A DNA stretch of 64,000 bases from VHCN01 sp964589935 (GTDB lineage: Bacteria; Verrucomicrobiota; Verrucomicrobiia; Limisphaerales; VHCN01): assembly GCA_964589935.1 (NCBI GenBank), contig CAZPVD010000001.1, forward strand, positions 1 through 64,000, written 5' to 3'. This document shows positions 16,552 to 25,935 of the stretch, in pieces. A program made the translations under genes and the position numbers. The notes below the pieces were generated by a model. That model saw only the letters and a program-made list of their open reading frames with translations. It did not search any database and had not been told where the DNA came from. Position 1 is the first letter of the stretch. The number at the start of each line of letters is the position of its first letter.

Positions 16552-18023
16552 AAACGAAGACGTTCTCATATTTCGCGCTGGCCACGTTGTTCGCGGTCAC
16601 TGACGAGTCAACAATACTTGCCCAGAACCAAACGAAGACCGTCCTGAAGTCCGAGTCTTTCGACCGCGACCCCGGCTGGGACGGTGTGAACAATCGCGTC
16701 AAGGTCGAGAAGCCGATCCATGTGATTCAGGACTTCGGCTTCAGCGCGACACAGCACGCCGGCGGCAAAGCACCAGGTGAGATCGGCGGGCGCGTTCAGC
16801 GCTCAACGACTCCGGCGTTTTATGGGATGCGCCTTGAGAAGCCGCAGACCTTCGACAACAAACTGCACTGCTCGGGTTCCTTCGCCGTGACGGACAGCGG
16901 CGGGCTGTCGGGGATTTACTTCGGCTGGTTCAACACCAAGACGCCGGCGAACCGTCCATATAACTGGATGGGATTCTGCCTAAGCGGCGGCAAAACGGGG
17001 TGCGAAGTCCATGTTGGCTACCGCACGGGGCTCGGCGTGGCAGGCGGGCCGGGGCGGGTCACGGGCAGCGGACCGAACCGTGGCTCCGGAGTGCGCGACT
17101 TCAACCGCATCCCCAACGACACCCGCTACACCTTCGACTTCCTCTACGACCCCGACGGCGGTGGCGGCGCGGGCGAGATCGTCTTCACACTCGGCGGCGA
17201 GGGACCGTTCACCGGTGGCCCGTTCAAATTCAAGCTCCCGCCGGACCATCGAAAAATCGGCGCGACGTTCGACGCTTTCGGCATCATCAATCCGCTGGCG
17301 GCGGGCGGTTCGATGGCAGCCTGGTTTGACGACCTGACGATCAATGGGCGCGCCGAACCCTTCGACCGCGACCCGCAATGGCTCGCGCAAAACAATCGCG
17401 CGGAGCACGACGACTATGGCCTGAAAGGATCGCACCAATTCGGCTTCAGCGACACCGCCTTCGCCGGGGGCCAGCGAGGCGAACTCGGCGGGCTGATATT
17501 CAGCTCGGCCGCGACGCCGGGTTACTATGGCGACAAGGTCGGGCGGCTGACTCTGGACCATCCGCTCACCGCGTCGGGCCGGATCGCGTTGCGAGAGTAT
17601 GGCTCCGACAGCGGCGTTTATCTGGGGTGGTTTGATTCGGCCAAGCGCGGTCATCCACCCGCCAACATCCTTGGCGTCTTGATTGATGGGCCGACGTCTG
17701 CAGCGCCGCGTTTTCGGGGCTGTGTCGCCTCGTCCGATCCGAAAGTCGCCACTCCCCATCGTCGCGAAACCGCCGCCCCCATCGCACCCGACGGAGCTTC
17801 GCGCATGTGGAAAATCACATACCAACCGGATGCGGATGACGGGCGAGGCCGGATGACCGTCTGGTTGGACAATCACAAAGACGAGTTCGTGCTGCCCCCA
17901 GAGTTGCGAAAAGTCGGCGCGACGTTCGACCGCTTCGGCCTGTTCGTTCACGAAGGCGGTGGCACCGCCTCGCGCATCTATCTCGATGACTTGAAATACA
18001 CGGCCACCCGACCCGCAAAGTAA
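16548..18023 (+). CDS. Secreted two-repeat protein of unknown family, paralogue 2
   Basis: This 491-residue protein is a clear paralogue of its neighbours on both sides. It has a signal peptide (about 1-25), SESFDRDPGWDGVNN at the start of the first half, and FDRDPQWLAQNN at the start of the second. The shared GEIGG or GELGG, FGWFN and FDDL elements are in the same order. It carries a distinct glycine-rich stretch between about residues 155 and 185. Function unknown. Three adjacent copies imply tandem gene duplication, after an internal duplication that made the two halves. Confidence 0.8.
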   Translation: MKTKTFSYFALATLFAVTDESTILAQNQTKTVLKSESFDRDPGWDGVNNRVKVEKPIHVIQDFGFSATQHAGGKAPGEIGGRVQRSTTPAFYGMRLEKPQTFDNKLHCSGSFAVTDSGGLSGIYFGWFNTKTPANRPYNWMGFCLSGGKTGCEVHVGYRTGLGVAGGPGRVTGSGPNRGSGVRDFNRIPNDTRYTFDFLYDPDGGGGAGEIVFTLGGEGPFTGGPFKFKLPPDHRKIGATFDAFGIINPLAAGGSMAAWFDDLTINGRAEPFDRDPQWLAQNNRAEHDDYGLKGSHQFGFSDTAFAGGQRGELGGLIFSSAATPGYYGDKVGRLTLDHPLTASGRIALREYGSDSGVYLGWFDSAKRGHPPANILGVLIDGPTSAAPRFRGCVASSDPKVATPHRRETAAPIAPDGASRMWKITYQPDADDGRGRMTVWLDNHKDEFVLPPELRKVGATFDRFGLFVHEGGGTASRIYLDDLKYTATRPAK

Positions 18024-18037
18024 CAAAGCGCTTCAAC

Positions 18038-19555
18038 ATGAAATTATCCAGATTCTCCCTTCACTCATGGCTACTCTTCGCCGTGCTTGGCGCAGGAAAC
18101 ATTCAGGCGGAAGATTCGAAGCCCGTGACAAAGTCCGAGAGCTTCGACCGCGACCCCGGCTGGGAGGCGCATAACAACCGGCTCGTGCCGAAGAATGTCA
18201 CGCCCATCACGCAGAACTTCGGCTACAGCCCGGACACGCATTTCGCGGGCAAGGCCGCGGGTGAAATCGGCGGCATCATCGTGCGCGCGACCGAGCCGGC
18301 CTTTTACGCCGCGCGCATCACGCCGAAGACGCTCAAGGAAAAACTCAGCGCCTCGGGCACGTTCGCCTTCACCAAGAGCGGCGGCAATTCCGGCATCTTC
18401 TTCGGCTGGTTTAACGCGAAGCAGCCCGGCGGCTCGCGGCCCATGCGCTCGCTCGGCATGGATTTCGATGGCGAGGGCCACGGGTTGCGGCTCGCGGTGC
18501 GGATGGTCACCGGCTCGAACAAGTCGTGCGGCACGTTCATCACGCCATTCATCCCCGGCAAGTTCCGCCCCACGCCGATCCGCAACGATGGAGCGCGCTA
18601 CGCGTGGACGCTCGCCTATGACCCCGACGCGGCCGACGGCAAGGGGCGATTCACATTCACCCTGCGCAGCGACGCGCATCCGGTCACGCCGATTCCCGCC
18701 GACCTGCCCGCGACGCACCAGCAGGAGGCGCGCATCCGCTTCCCGCACACGACGACGTTCTCAGTGGATTTGCCGGAGGGCTTCAAGGACGACGACATGG
18801 TGTTCGACCGGTTCGGGCTGATGAACATGCAGCGCGCGGGCGGGCCGCTGACGGCGTGGTTCGATGACTTGGAGTTCAACGGCAAGGCGGAGGACTTCTC
18901 GAAGGAGCCGGCGGACTGGGAAAGCGCGGGTAGTCGCCGCACCTATCCGCCGGCGGACGTGCCCGGCGCGCACAACTTCGGCTTCAGCGAGACGGCCAAT
19001 GCGGGCGGCAAGGCAGGCGAACTTGGCGGCACGGTCTGGCGCACGGACAAGAACTCCGGCTGGTATGCGGACAAGGTCGGGCCGCTCTCGCTCGACCACC
19101 GGCTCGAAGCCAGTGGCAAAGTGATCCTTGCCGTGGGCGCGCCGGACTCGGGCGCGTGCATCGGATGGTTTGGCGCGAAGGACAGCGACGTGCCCGCCGA
19201 CTCGCGCGACTTCGTTGGAGTGGTCATCGGCGGGCCGACGCGCGTGGGGCATTACTTCCTGCCTCTTTGCGCGACAGCCGGCGAAAATCGCGTGACACTC
19301 AAGCAAGGCCCCATCCTCGTGCCCGGCAAGCCACATGAGTGGACGCTGCTCTACGACCCCGCCGCAAACAACGGCAACGGCGCGATGCGCGTCACGCTCG
19401 ACGGCGAATCCATCACGCTGAACCTCAAGCCCGGCCAGAAGAAGGAAGGCGCGCGCCTTGACCACTTCGGCCTCGCCTCGATTCGGCCCGGTGGCGGCAT
19501 CGTGAAGATTTACTTTGACGACTTGAAATACACTACGAACCAGTTACCGAAATAG
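18038..19555 (+). CDS. Secreted two-repeat protein of unknown family, paralogue 3
   Basis: This 505-residue protein is the third tandem paralogue, 14 bases after the second. A signal peptide (about 1-24) is followed by SESFDRDPGWEAHNN. The second half lacks the FDRDP opening but keeps NFGFSETANAGGKAGELGG and WRTDKNSGWYADKVG. It is closest to paralogue 1, sharing the RVGHYF segment and the PGxxYDW/PGKPHEW segment of the second half. It is followed after 45 AT-rich bases by sulfatase 2. The context suggests an accessory glycan-binding or glycan-processing role, which is inference. Confidence 0.8.
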   Translation: MKLSRFSLHSWLLFAVLGAGNIQAEDSKPVTKSESFDRDPGWEAHNNRLVPKNVTPITQNFGYSPDTHFAGKAAGEIGGIIVRATEPAFYAARITPKTLKEKLSASGTFAFTKSGGNSGIFFGWFNAKQPGGSRPMRSLGMDFDGEGHGLRLAVRMVTGSNKSCGTFITPFIPGKFRPTPIRNDGARYAWTLAYDPDAADGKGRFTFTLRSDAHPVTPIPADLPATHQQEARIRFPHTTTFSVDLPEGFKDDDMVFDRFGLMNMQRAGGPLTAWFDDLEFNGKAEDFSKEPADWESAGSRRTYPPADVPGAHNFGFSETANAGGKAGELGGTVWRTDKNSGWYADKVGPLSLDHRLEASGKVILAVGAPDSGACIGWFGAKDSDVPADSRDFVGVVIGGPTRVGHYFLPLCATAGENRVTLKQGPILVPGKPHEWTLLYDPAANNGNGAMRVTLDGESITLNLKPGQKKEGARLDHFGLASIRPGGGIVKIYFDDLKYTTNQLPK

Positions 19556-19600
19556 GGATGTTAGAATGAAGTAACAACTTACTGAAACTAACCTATAACT

Positions 19601-21043
19601 ATGAAACTAATTCGACTTACGATTGCTCTGATGGCAGTTAGTATTGTTGTGTCGCCGCTTCGCGCCGCGCAACGCCTGCCGAACATCGTCATCATCTTCA
19701 TAGACGACCAGGGCTACGCGGACATCGGCCCGTTCGGGGCCAAGGGCTGGACGACACCGAACATTGACCGCATGGCCGCCGAGGGGCGCAAGTTCACGAA
19801 CTTCCACGTCGCGCAGGCCGTGTGCTCAGCCTCGCGCACGGCGCTGCTCACGGGCTGTTATCCGAACCGCCTCGGCATCCACGGCGCGCTGGGGCCCTCG
19901 GCCCGGCACGGCATCGCGGACACCGAGATGACGCTGGCGCAACTCCTCAAGCAGAAGGGCTACGCGACCGGCATGGCCGGCAAGTGGCATCTCGGCCATC
20001 ACCCGCAATTCCTCCCGACGCACCACGGCTTCGATGAATACTACGGCCTGCCTTACTCGAACGACATGTGGCCGCTGCATCCCGAGGCGAAGAAGGGCAC
20101 TTATCCGCCGCTGCCGCTTATCGAGGGCGACCAAGTCATCAAGGCCGGCCTCGACCACAAGGACCAGGAGCAGCTCACTGCGCAATACACCGAGCGCGCG
20201 GTCAAGTTCATCGAACGCAACAAGGACCGCCCCTTCTTCTTCTACCTTGCGCACACGATGGTCCACGTGCCGCTGCACGTCAGCGACAAGTTCCGCGGCA
20301 AATCCAAGCAGGGCCTTTACGGCGACGCCTGCATGGAAGTGGACTGGAGCGTCGGCGAAGTCCTCAAGGCCCTCAAGAAAGCCGGCGTGGATGACAATAC
20401 CTGGGTCATCTACACCAGCGACAACGGCCCTTGGCTCTCCTACGGCAACCACGCCGGCAGCGCCGGCCCGCTGCGCGAGGGCAAGGGCACCGCGTGGGAA
20501 GGCGGCACCCGCGTCCCCTGCGTCATGCGCTGGCCCGGCCACATCCCGCGCGGCACCTGCGGCGACATGCTCATGACCATTGACCTCTTCCCCACCATCG
20601 CGCGCCTCGTCGGGGCGGAACTGCCCGCGCACAAGATTGACGGCCTTGACGTGTGGCCTCTCATCTCCGGCGCGCCCGGCGCGAAGAACCCCCACGACGC
20701 TTACTGGTTCTACTACGAGAACAACCAGCTCCAAGCCGTGACCACCGGCGACGGCCAGTGGAAGCTCCAGCTCCCGCACACCTACCGCACCTTGGGCGGG
20801 CGGCCCGGCGGCACCAACGGCATCCCCGCCAAATACGAGCAGCGCCACCTCGAAGCGCCGGAGCTTTACGATCTCGCCGCCGAAGTCTCGGAGACCACCA
20901 ACCAGGCGGACAACCATCCCGAACTGGTGCTGCGCCTCATGTCCATCGCCGCGCAAGCCCGCGAGGAACTCGGCGACTCCCTCCGCCAGATGACCGGAGC
21001 CGGCGTGCGCGAACCCGGCCGGATAGCCGCCCCGCAGAAGTAA
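19601..21043 (+). CDS. Secreted sulfatase 2 (Cys-type, CSASR site)
   Basis: This 480-residue sulfatase has a signal peptide (about 1-23), metal site IFIDDQGYAD and modification site C-S-A-S-R at residues 75-79. Ala replaces the usual Pro but stays within the C-x-[PA]-x-R consensus. GMAGKWHLGHHP and IYTSDNGPW are present. Unlike most genes here it has a 45-base AT-rich leader, so it may have its own promoter. It closes the first gene run; a 396-base gene-free stretch with repeats follows. Confidence 0.93.
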   Translation: MKLIRLTIALMAVSIVVSPLRAAQRLPNIVIIFIDDQGYADIGPFGAKGWTTPNIDRMAAEGRKFTNFHVAQAVCSASRTALLTGCYPNRLGIHGALGPSARHGIADTEMTLAQLLKQKGYATGMAGKWHLGHHPQFLPTHHGFDEYYGLPYSNDMWPLHPEAKKGTYPPLPLIEGDQVIKAGLDHKDQEQLTAQYTERAVKFIERNKDRPFFFYLAHTMVHVPLHVSDKFRGKSKQGLYGDACMEVDWSVGEVLKALKKAGVDDNTWVIYTSDNGPWLSYGNHAGSAGPLREGKGTAWEGGTRVPCVMRWPGHIPRGTCGDMLMTIDLFPTIARLVGAELPAHKIDGLDVWPLISGAPGAKNPHDAYWFYYENNQLQAVTTGDGQWKLQLPHTYRTLGGRPGGTNGIPAKYEQRHLEAPELYDLAAEVSETTNQADNHPELVLRLMSIAAQAREELGDSLRQMTGAGVREPGRIAAPQK

Positions 21044-21125
21044 TCCCCTCAATTCAAAGTGTGGCGGCTTTGTTGTATTGGCTTCAATAGAAGCTATTAC
21101 AACTAATAGACCCTATCCGACCAGA

Positions 21126-21197
21126 TGCCTTATCCTGTCGGAAAAGGTGCCTTACCTTTTCGGACAGGAAGCCTTACCTTTTGCGACAGGGTAAGGC
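21126..21197. repeat. Three 22-bp direct repeats nested with inverted repeats
   Basis: GCCTTA recurs at 21127, 21149 and 21171, exactly 22 bases apart. It is followed each time by related sequence ending in or near CGGACAGG or CGACAGG. Within this, 21134-21147 pairs with 21155-21168 (14-base arms, one mismatch) and 21171-21178 (GCCTTACC) pairs perfectly with 21190-21197. It lies between sulfatases 2 and 3 and could act as a terminator, an RNA structure or a dispersed repeat. The preceding bases (21044-21125) hold only small hairpins such as 21081-21094. Confidence 0.75.
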
Positions 21198-21253
21198 ACC
21201 CTTTGGAGCCGGGTTGGCTGGGCAAAAATAGCCAGCTACCCTCGCGCCTCCGG

Positions 21254-21296
21254 CTGGCGGGCAGGTAGCCCGCCAGAACGGGCCAGTGGCCCGTTC
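21254..21296. repeat. Two abutting perfect hairpins (REP-like)
   Basis: CTGGCGGGC (21254-21262) pairs with GCCCGCCAG (21268-21276) around a five-base loop. GAACGGGCC (21276-21284) pairs with GGCCCGTTC (21288-21296) around AGT. The two perfect nine-base stems share base 21276. Adjacent G+C-rich palindromes of this type are characteristic of repetitive extragenic elements. The rest of the stretch to the sulfatase at 21440 shows no gene. Confidence 0.7.
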
Positions 21297-21439
21297 CACC
21301 CGACTTCGGCGAGCCTCGATCCGACATCAACCAGACTTCCGTGTCACCCGCCTCTCGCCGCAAACGCCTCTCGCCTCTTGCCTTGCCCCCGCGCGCACTT
21401 CTTCGTTGAATTCATCGCCACCCGTCGCATGATGCGCGC

Positions 21440-23080
21440 ATGTCTTTCCGCATCGTTTCTGCCATCGCATTATTTTTCCTCGCCATGTCGAGCGCGCTGG
21501 GCGCCGACGCGAAGCGGCCGAACATCCTCTTCTTCTTCGCCGATGACTGGGGCCGTTACGCAAGCATCTACACGACCATCGAGTCGCGGCCGTCCTTCAA
21601 CCAGGTTGTGAAGACGCCGAACATTGACGCGGTCGCCCGGCGCGGGGCGCTCTTCCGCAACGCCTTCGTCGGCTCGCCCAGTTGCACGCCCTGCCGCAGC
21701 GCGCTGCTGTCGGGCCGCTACTTCTTCGGCACCGGGCGCGGAGCCATCCTGCAAGGCGCGCAATGGGACGCAAGCATCCCGGCGTGGCCGCTGCTGCTGC
21801 GCGATTCGGGCTACCACATCGGCAAGACGGCAAAGGTGTGGAGCCCCGGCACGCCGGCGGACGCGCCTTACGGCGGGCAGCAATACGCGTATGAAAAGGC
21901 CGGAGTGCAGTTCAACCGCTTCTCGACCGTGGCGACGAAGATGGTGGCGGACGGCACGACGGTCGCCGAGGCGAAGGAGAAATTGCTGGCGCAGGCGCGG
22001 GGGAACTTCGAGCAGTTCCTCGCCGCAAAGCCGAAGGAGCAGCCGTTCGCCTACTGGTTCGGGCCGACGCTCACGCACCGCATCTGGCAGAAAGGTTCGG
22101 GCAAGGCGCTGTGGGGGATTGAGCCGGAGTCATTGAAGGGCAAGCTGCCGGCCTTCCTGCCCGATGTGCCCGAAGTGCGCGAGGACGTGGCGGATTATCT
22201 CGGCGAGGCGCAGGCGTGGGACGCGCTCATCGGCACGCTGCTCAAGACGCTGGAGGCTTCGGGCGAAATGGAGAACACGCTCATCTTCATCAGCGGCGAC
22301 CACGGCATGCCCGGCGTGCCGCACGGCAAGTGTAACCTGTATGACTTCGGCGTGGGCGTTGCGTTGATCGCGGCGGGACCGGGCATCAAGCCGGGCCGCG
22401 TGGTGGATGACTTCGTGTGGCTGCCCGACTTGGCTGCGACCTTCCTTGAAGTCGGTGGAGTGAAGCTTCCCGCCGGCATGAGCTCGCGCAGTCTCGTGCC
22501 GGTGCTCCGCTCGGAGAAGTCCGGTCAGGTGGACCCGACGCGCTCGTGGGTCGTGACCGGGCGCGAGCGGCACGTCGCGTCGGCCCGCGAGGGAAACCTG
22601 CCGTATCCCCAGCGCGCGCTGCGCACGGGGGACTTCCTCTACATCCGCAACTTCGCGCCCGACCGCTGGCCGATGGGCGCGCCCAAGGCCGTGACGGATG
22701 ACGCCGCGCCGTCCGCCAACGAGCTGGCGAACAGCACCTTTGTCGCGTTTGCGGACATGGATTCCAGCCCGACGAAGGCGTGGCTCGTCGAGCACCGGGG
22801 CGACACGGAGTGGAAGCAGTATTACGAGATGGCCTTCGCCAAGCGCGGCCCCGAGGAACTCTACGACCTGCGCAAGGACCCCGACCAGGTGCGGAACGTC
22901 GCGTCCGACCCGGCCTACGCGGCGGAGAAGAAGCGGCTCTCGGAGCAGTTGATGAAGACGTTGCGCGACGCCGGCGACCCGCGCGTGCTCGGCGCGGGGG
23001 ACACCTTCGACAAGCCGCCCTTCAGTGATCCCGTCGAGCAGCCCGGCGCTAAGAAGGGCAAGGCGAAGAAAGGCAACTGA
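21440..23080 (+). CDS. Secreted sulfatase 3 (heparan N-sulfatase-like)
   Basis: This 546-residue sulfatase has a signal peptide (about 1-22) and opens RPNILFFFADDWGRYAS, a form common in heparan N-sulfatase-like enzymes of PVC bacteria. The modification site C-T-P-C-R is at residues 82-86. FISGDHGMPG replaces the TSDNG motif of its neighbours, as in sulfamidase-type members. The C-terminus is Lys-rich. The N-sulfatase label is by resemblance only. It starts the second gene run, ten bases upstream of sulfatase 4. Confidence 0.9.
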   Translation: MSFRIVSAIALFFLAMSSALGADAKRPNILFFFADDWGRYASIYTTIESRPSFNQVVKTPNIDAVARRGALFRNAFVGSPSCTPCRSALLSGRYFFGTGRGAILQGAQWDASIPAWPLLLRDSGYHIGKTAKVWSPGTPADAPYGGQQYAYEKAGVQFNRFSTVATKMVADGTTVAEAKEKLLAQARGNFEQFLAAKPKEQPFAYWFGPTLTHRIWQKGSGKALWGIEPESLKGKLPAFLPDVPEVREDVADYLGEAQAWDALIGTLLKTLEASGEMENTLIFISGDHGMPGVPHGKCNLYDFGVGVALIAAGPGIKPGRVVDDFVWLPDLAATFLEVGGVKLPAGMSSRSLVPVLRSEKSGQVDPTRSWVVTGRERHVASAREGNLPYPQRALRTGDFLYIRNFAPDRWPMGAPKAVTDDAAPSANELANSTFVAFADMDSSPTKAWLVEHRGDTEWKQYYEMAFAKRGPEELYDLRKDPDQVRNVASDPAYAAEKKRLSEQLMKTLRDAGDPRVLGAGDTFDKPPFSDPVEQPGAKKGKAKKGN

Positions 23081-23090
23081 ACAACAACGT

Positions 23091-24488
23091 ATGATTGCAC
23101 GATTGATCCTGTCCCTCGCGCTCGTCGGCGCGGCAACCGCAGCAGAGCCGAAGGTAAAGCAGCCGAACTTCATCATCATACTTGCCGACGACCTCGGCTG
23201 GGGCGACCTCGGCTGTTACGGGCACCCGACGATTCGCACGCCGAACCTCGACCGCATGGCCGCGGAAGGGATGCGCTTCACGGATTTTTATTCCGCCGCT
23301 GAAGTTTGCACGCCAAGCCGCGCGGCGCTGATGACGAGCCGGCTGCCCGTCCGCAGCGGCATGTGCCACGACCAGTTCCGCGTGCTGCGCGCGGCGTCGC
23401 TGGGCGCGTTGCCGGACAGCGAGATCACGCTCGCACAGGCGCTCAAGCCGCGCGGCTACGCGACCGGCATGGTCGGCAAGTGGCACCTCGGCAATTGGAT
23501 GAACAATCCCGCCGGCCACCCGCGCAAGCACGGCTTCGATTTTTACTTCGGCCTGCCGCACTCAAACGACATGAATCCCAAGCCCGGCAACCCGAAAGGC
23601 GCGCCCGGCCGGCTCGATCAAGACCCCGGCTGGTGGAACGCGCCGCTGTTCCGCAACGAGCAACTCGTCGAGCAGCCCGCCGACCAGACCACGCTCACGC
23701 GCCGCTACACCGAGGAGGCGGTAAAGTTCATCCACACGAACCGGAGCAAGCCGTTCTTCCTCTACTTCGCGCACACGTTTCCGCACGTGCCGCTGTTCCG
23801 CTCGGACAAGTTCAAGGGCCACAGTTCGCGCGGACTCTTTGGCGATGTTGTTGAGGAACTCGACTGGAGCGTCGGACAAGTTCTCGACACGCTGCGGCAG
23901 GAGAAACTTGCGGAAAACACGTTCGTCTTTTTCACCAGCGACAACGGCCCGTGGCTGATCCAGGGACTCGCGGGCGGTTCCGCCGGTTTGCTGCGCGAAG
24001 GCAAAGGCTCGACGTGGGAAGGCGGCATGCGCGAGCCGGGTATCGCGTGGTGGCCGGGCAAAATCAAACCCACCGTCACGCATGAGCTGGCCGGCACGAT
24101 GGATTTGTTTGTCACGTGCCTCAAGCTTGCCGGCGCGAGCGTTCCCGCAGACCGCGTGATTGACGGTGTGGACATGGCGCCGGTTTTGTTCGGCAAAGGA
24201 AAAAGCCAGCGCGACACGTGGTTTTACTATCGTGGCGCGACGCTTTACGCCGTGCGCAAGGGCGACTTCAAGGCGCACTACATCACGCGCTCGGCCTATG
24301 GACGCGACCCGGCGGAGCAGCACGACCCGCCCGTGCTCTACAATCTTGCCGTGGACCCAAGCGAAACGACAGACGTGGCGAAGGACCATCCCGACGTGAT
24401 CGAAGCAATTGCGAAGGAAGTCGAAAAACACCGCGCGAACCTCGTGCCCGCGCCGTCGCAGCTCGTCGAAATCGTCAAGCCGAACTGA
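23091..24488 (+). CDS. Secreted sulfatase 4 (Cys-type)
   Basis: This 465-residue sulfatase has a short signal peptide (about 1-18), metal site ILADDLGWGDLGCYG and modification site C-T-P-S-R at residues 73-77. GMVGKWHLGN and FFTSDNGPW complete the core. The start at 23091 is chosen because upstream in-frame sequence lies within the previous gene and the signal peptide follows directly. It is in a tight run with sulfatases 3 and 5, with only three bases to the next start. Substrate unknown. Confidence 0.92.
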   Translation: MIARLILSLALVGAATAAEPKVKQPNFIIILADDLGWGDLGCYGHPTIRTPNLDRMAAEGMRFTDFYSAAEVCTPSRAALMTSRLPVRSGMCHDQFRVLRAASLGALPDSEITLAQALKPRGYATGMVGKWHLGNWMNNPAGHPRKHGFDFYFGLPHSNDMNPKPGNPKGAPGRLDQDPGWWNAPLFRNEQLVEQPADQTTLTRRYTEEAVKFIHTNRSKPFFLYFAHTFPHVPLFRSDKFKGHSSRGLFGDVVEELDWSVGQVLDTLRQEKLAENTFVFFTSDNGPWLIQGLAGGSAGLLREGKGSTWEGGMREPGIAWWPGKIKPTVTHELAGTMDLFVTCLKLAGASVPADRVIDGVDMAPVLFGKGKSQRDTWFYYRGATLYAVRKGDFKAHYITRSAYGRDPAEQHDPPVLYNLAVDPSETTDVAKDHPDVIEAIAKEVEKHRANLVPAPSQLVEIVKPN

Positions 24489-24491
24489 GCC

Positions 24492-25919
24492 ATGAAGAGC
24501 GCTTCACGAATTGCAGTCCTCGTGTCGGCATTGGCCGTGGTTCATTTTACGACCGCGTCATTCGCGGGAGCGAATTCAAGTTCGCCCAACGTGCTTCTCG
24601 TCATCGCCGACCAGTGGCGCGCGCAGGCGTTCGGCTTCGCCGGTGACCCGAACGTGAAGACGCCGCACCTCGACCACTTCGAGCGCGAGTGCGTGAACTT
24701 CACCCAGGCCGTCGCCGGGATGCCGGTGTGTTCGCCTACGCGCGCGTCGCTGCTCACTGGCCAGCGCCCACAGACTCACGGCGTCTTCATCAACGATGTG
24801 CCGCTGAGCACGAACGCCGTCACCATCGCGAAGGAACTCAAGGCCGCTGGCTACGACACCGGCTGCATCGGCAAATGGCACGTGGACGGGCACGGGCGGC
24901 TGAACTTCATCCCGCGCGAGCGGCGGCAGGGCTTCGACTACTGGAAAGTTTTGGAATGCGCGCACGCCTACAACCGCTCGCCCTACTACGCCGACGGCCC
25001 GGAGAAGTTGATCTGGGAAGGCTACGACGCCATCGCGCAGACCCGCGACGCGCAGCAATACCTTCGCGACCACGGCAAGCCCGGCAGCAAGCCGTTCCTG
25101 CTCTGGATGGCGTGGGGTCCACCGCACAATCCCTACGAAACCGCGCCGGAGAAATACCGCGCGATGTTTTCCGCCGACGACATCAAGCTGCATCCAAACG
25201 TGCCGCCCGAGATGCAGAAGGTCGCGCGCGGCTGGTTCGCCGGTTACTATGCGCACTGCACCGCGCTGGATGATTGCATCGGCGATCTGCTGAAAACGCT
25301 CGATGAAACCGGCCTCGCCGCGAACACCATCGTCGTCTTCACCTCCGACCACGGCGACATGCTCGGCTCGCACGCGCAGCAGCGCAAGCAGCGTCCGTGG
25401 GAGGAATCCGTCCGTGTGCCGATGCTCTGGCGCGTGCCCGCCTCGCTCGGCATCAAGCCGCGCCGCGTCGCCGGCACGATCAACACCGAGGACGTGATGC
25501 CCACGCTGCTGGCATTGTGCGGTCGCCCGATTCCGAAGTCAGTCGAGGGCTTTGATTTCAGCGGTTACCTGCGCGGCGGCGCGGACCCATCCGGTGGCGC
25601 GACGATCATTCGCTGCACGTCGCCGTTCGGCGAGTTCACCCGCGAGCGCGGTGGCAAGGAGTATCGCGAGGTGCGCACGGCGCGTTATTCCTTCGCGCGC
25701 GACCTCAGCGGCCCGTGGCTGCTTTACGACAATGAGAAAGACCCGTTCCAGCTCGACAACCTCGTTGGCAAGCCGGAGCACGCGAAGCTCCAAGCCGAAC
25801 TCGACGCGCTCTTGAAAAGGAAACTCGCTGAGCAGCACGACGAGTTCCAGCCCGGCCCTGAATACATCAAAAAGTGGGGCTGGGTTGTGGACGCCAGCGG
25901 CACGGCGTCAACAAAATGA
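24492..25919 (+). CDS. Secreted sulfatase 5 (iduronate/choline-sulfatase-like branch)
   Basis: This 475-residue sulfatase has a signal peptide (about 1-26) and opens SPNVLLVIADQWRAQAFG. The D-Q-W form differs from the D-D-x-G form of its neighbours and is typical of the choline-sulfatase/iduronate-2-sulfatase side of the family. The modification site C-S-P-T-R is at residues 80-84. CIGKWHVDG and FTSDHGDMLGSH are present; the HGDML form supports this branch. Substrate is not deducible. Confidence 0.92.
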   Translation: MKSASRIAVLVSALAVVHFTTASFAGANSSSPNVLLVIADQWRAQAFGFAGDPNVKTPHLDHFERECVNFTQAVAGMPVCSPTRASLLTGQRPQTHGVFINDVPLSTNAVTIAKELKAAGYDTGCIGKWHVDGHGRLNFIPRERRQGFDYWKVLECAHAYNRSPYYADGPEKLIWEGYDAIAQTRDAQQYLRDHGKPGSKPFLLWMAWGPPHNPYETAPEKYRAMFSADDIKLHPNVPPEMQKVARGWFAGYYAHCTALDDCIGDLLKTLDETGLAANTIVVFTSDHGDMLGSHAQQRKQRPWEESVRVPMLWRVPASLGIKPRRVAGTINTEDVMPTLLALCGRPIPKSVEGFDFSGYLRGGADPSGGATIIRCTSPFGEFTRERGGKEYREVRTARYSFARDLSGPWLLYDNEKDPFQLDNLVGKPEHAKLQAELDALLKRKLAEQHDEFQPGPEYIKKWGWVVDASGTASTK

Positions 25920-25935
25920 AAGCATTTTGAAGCGC

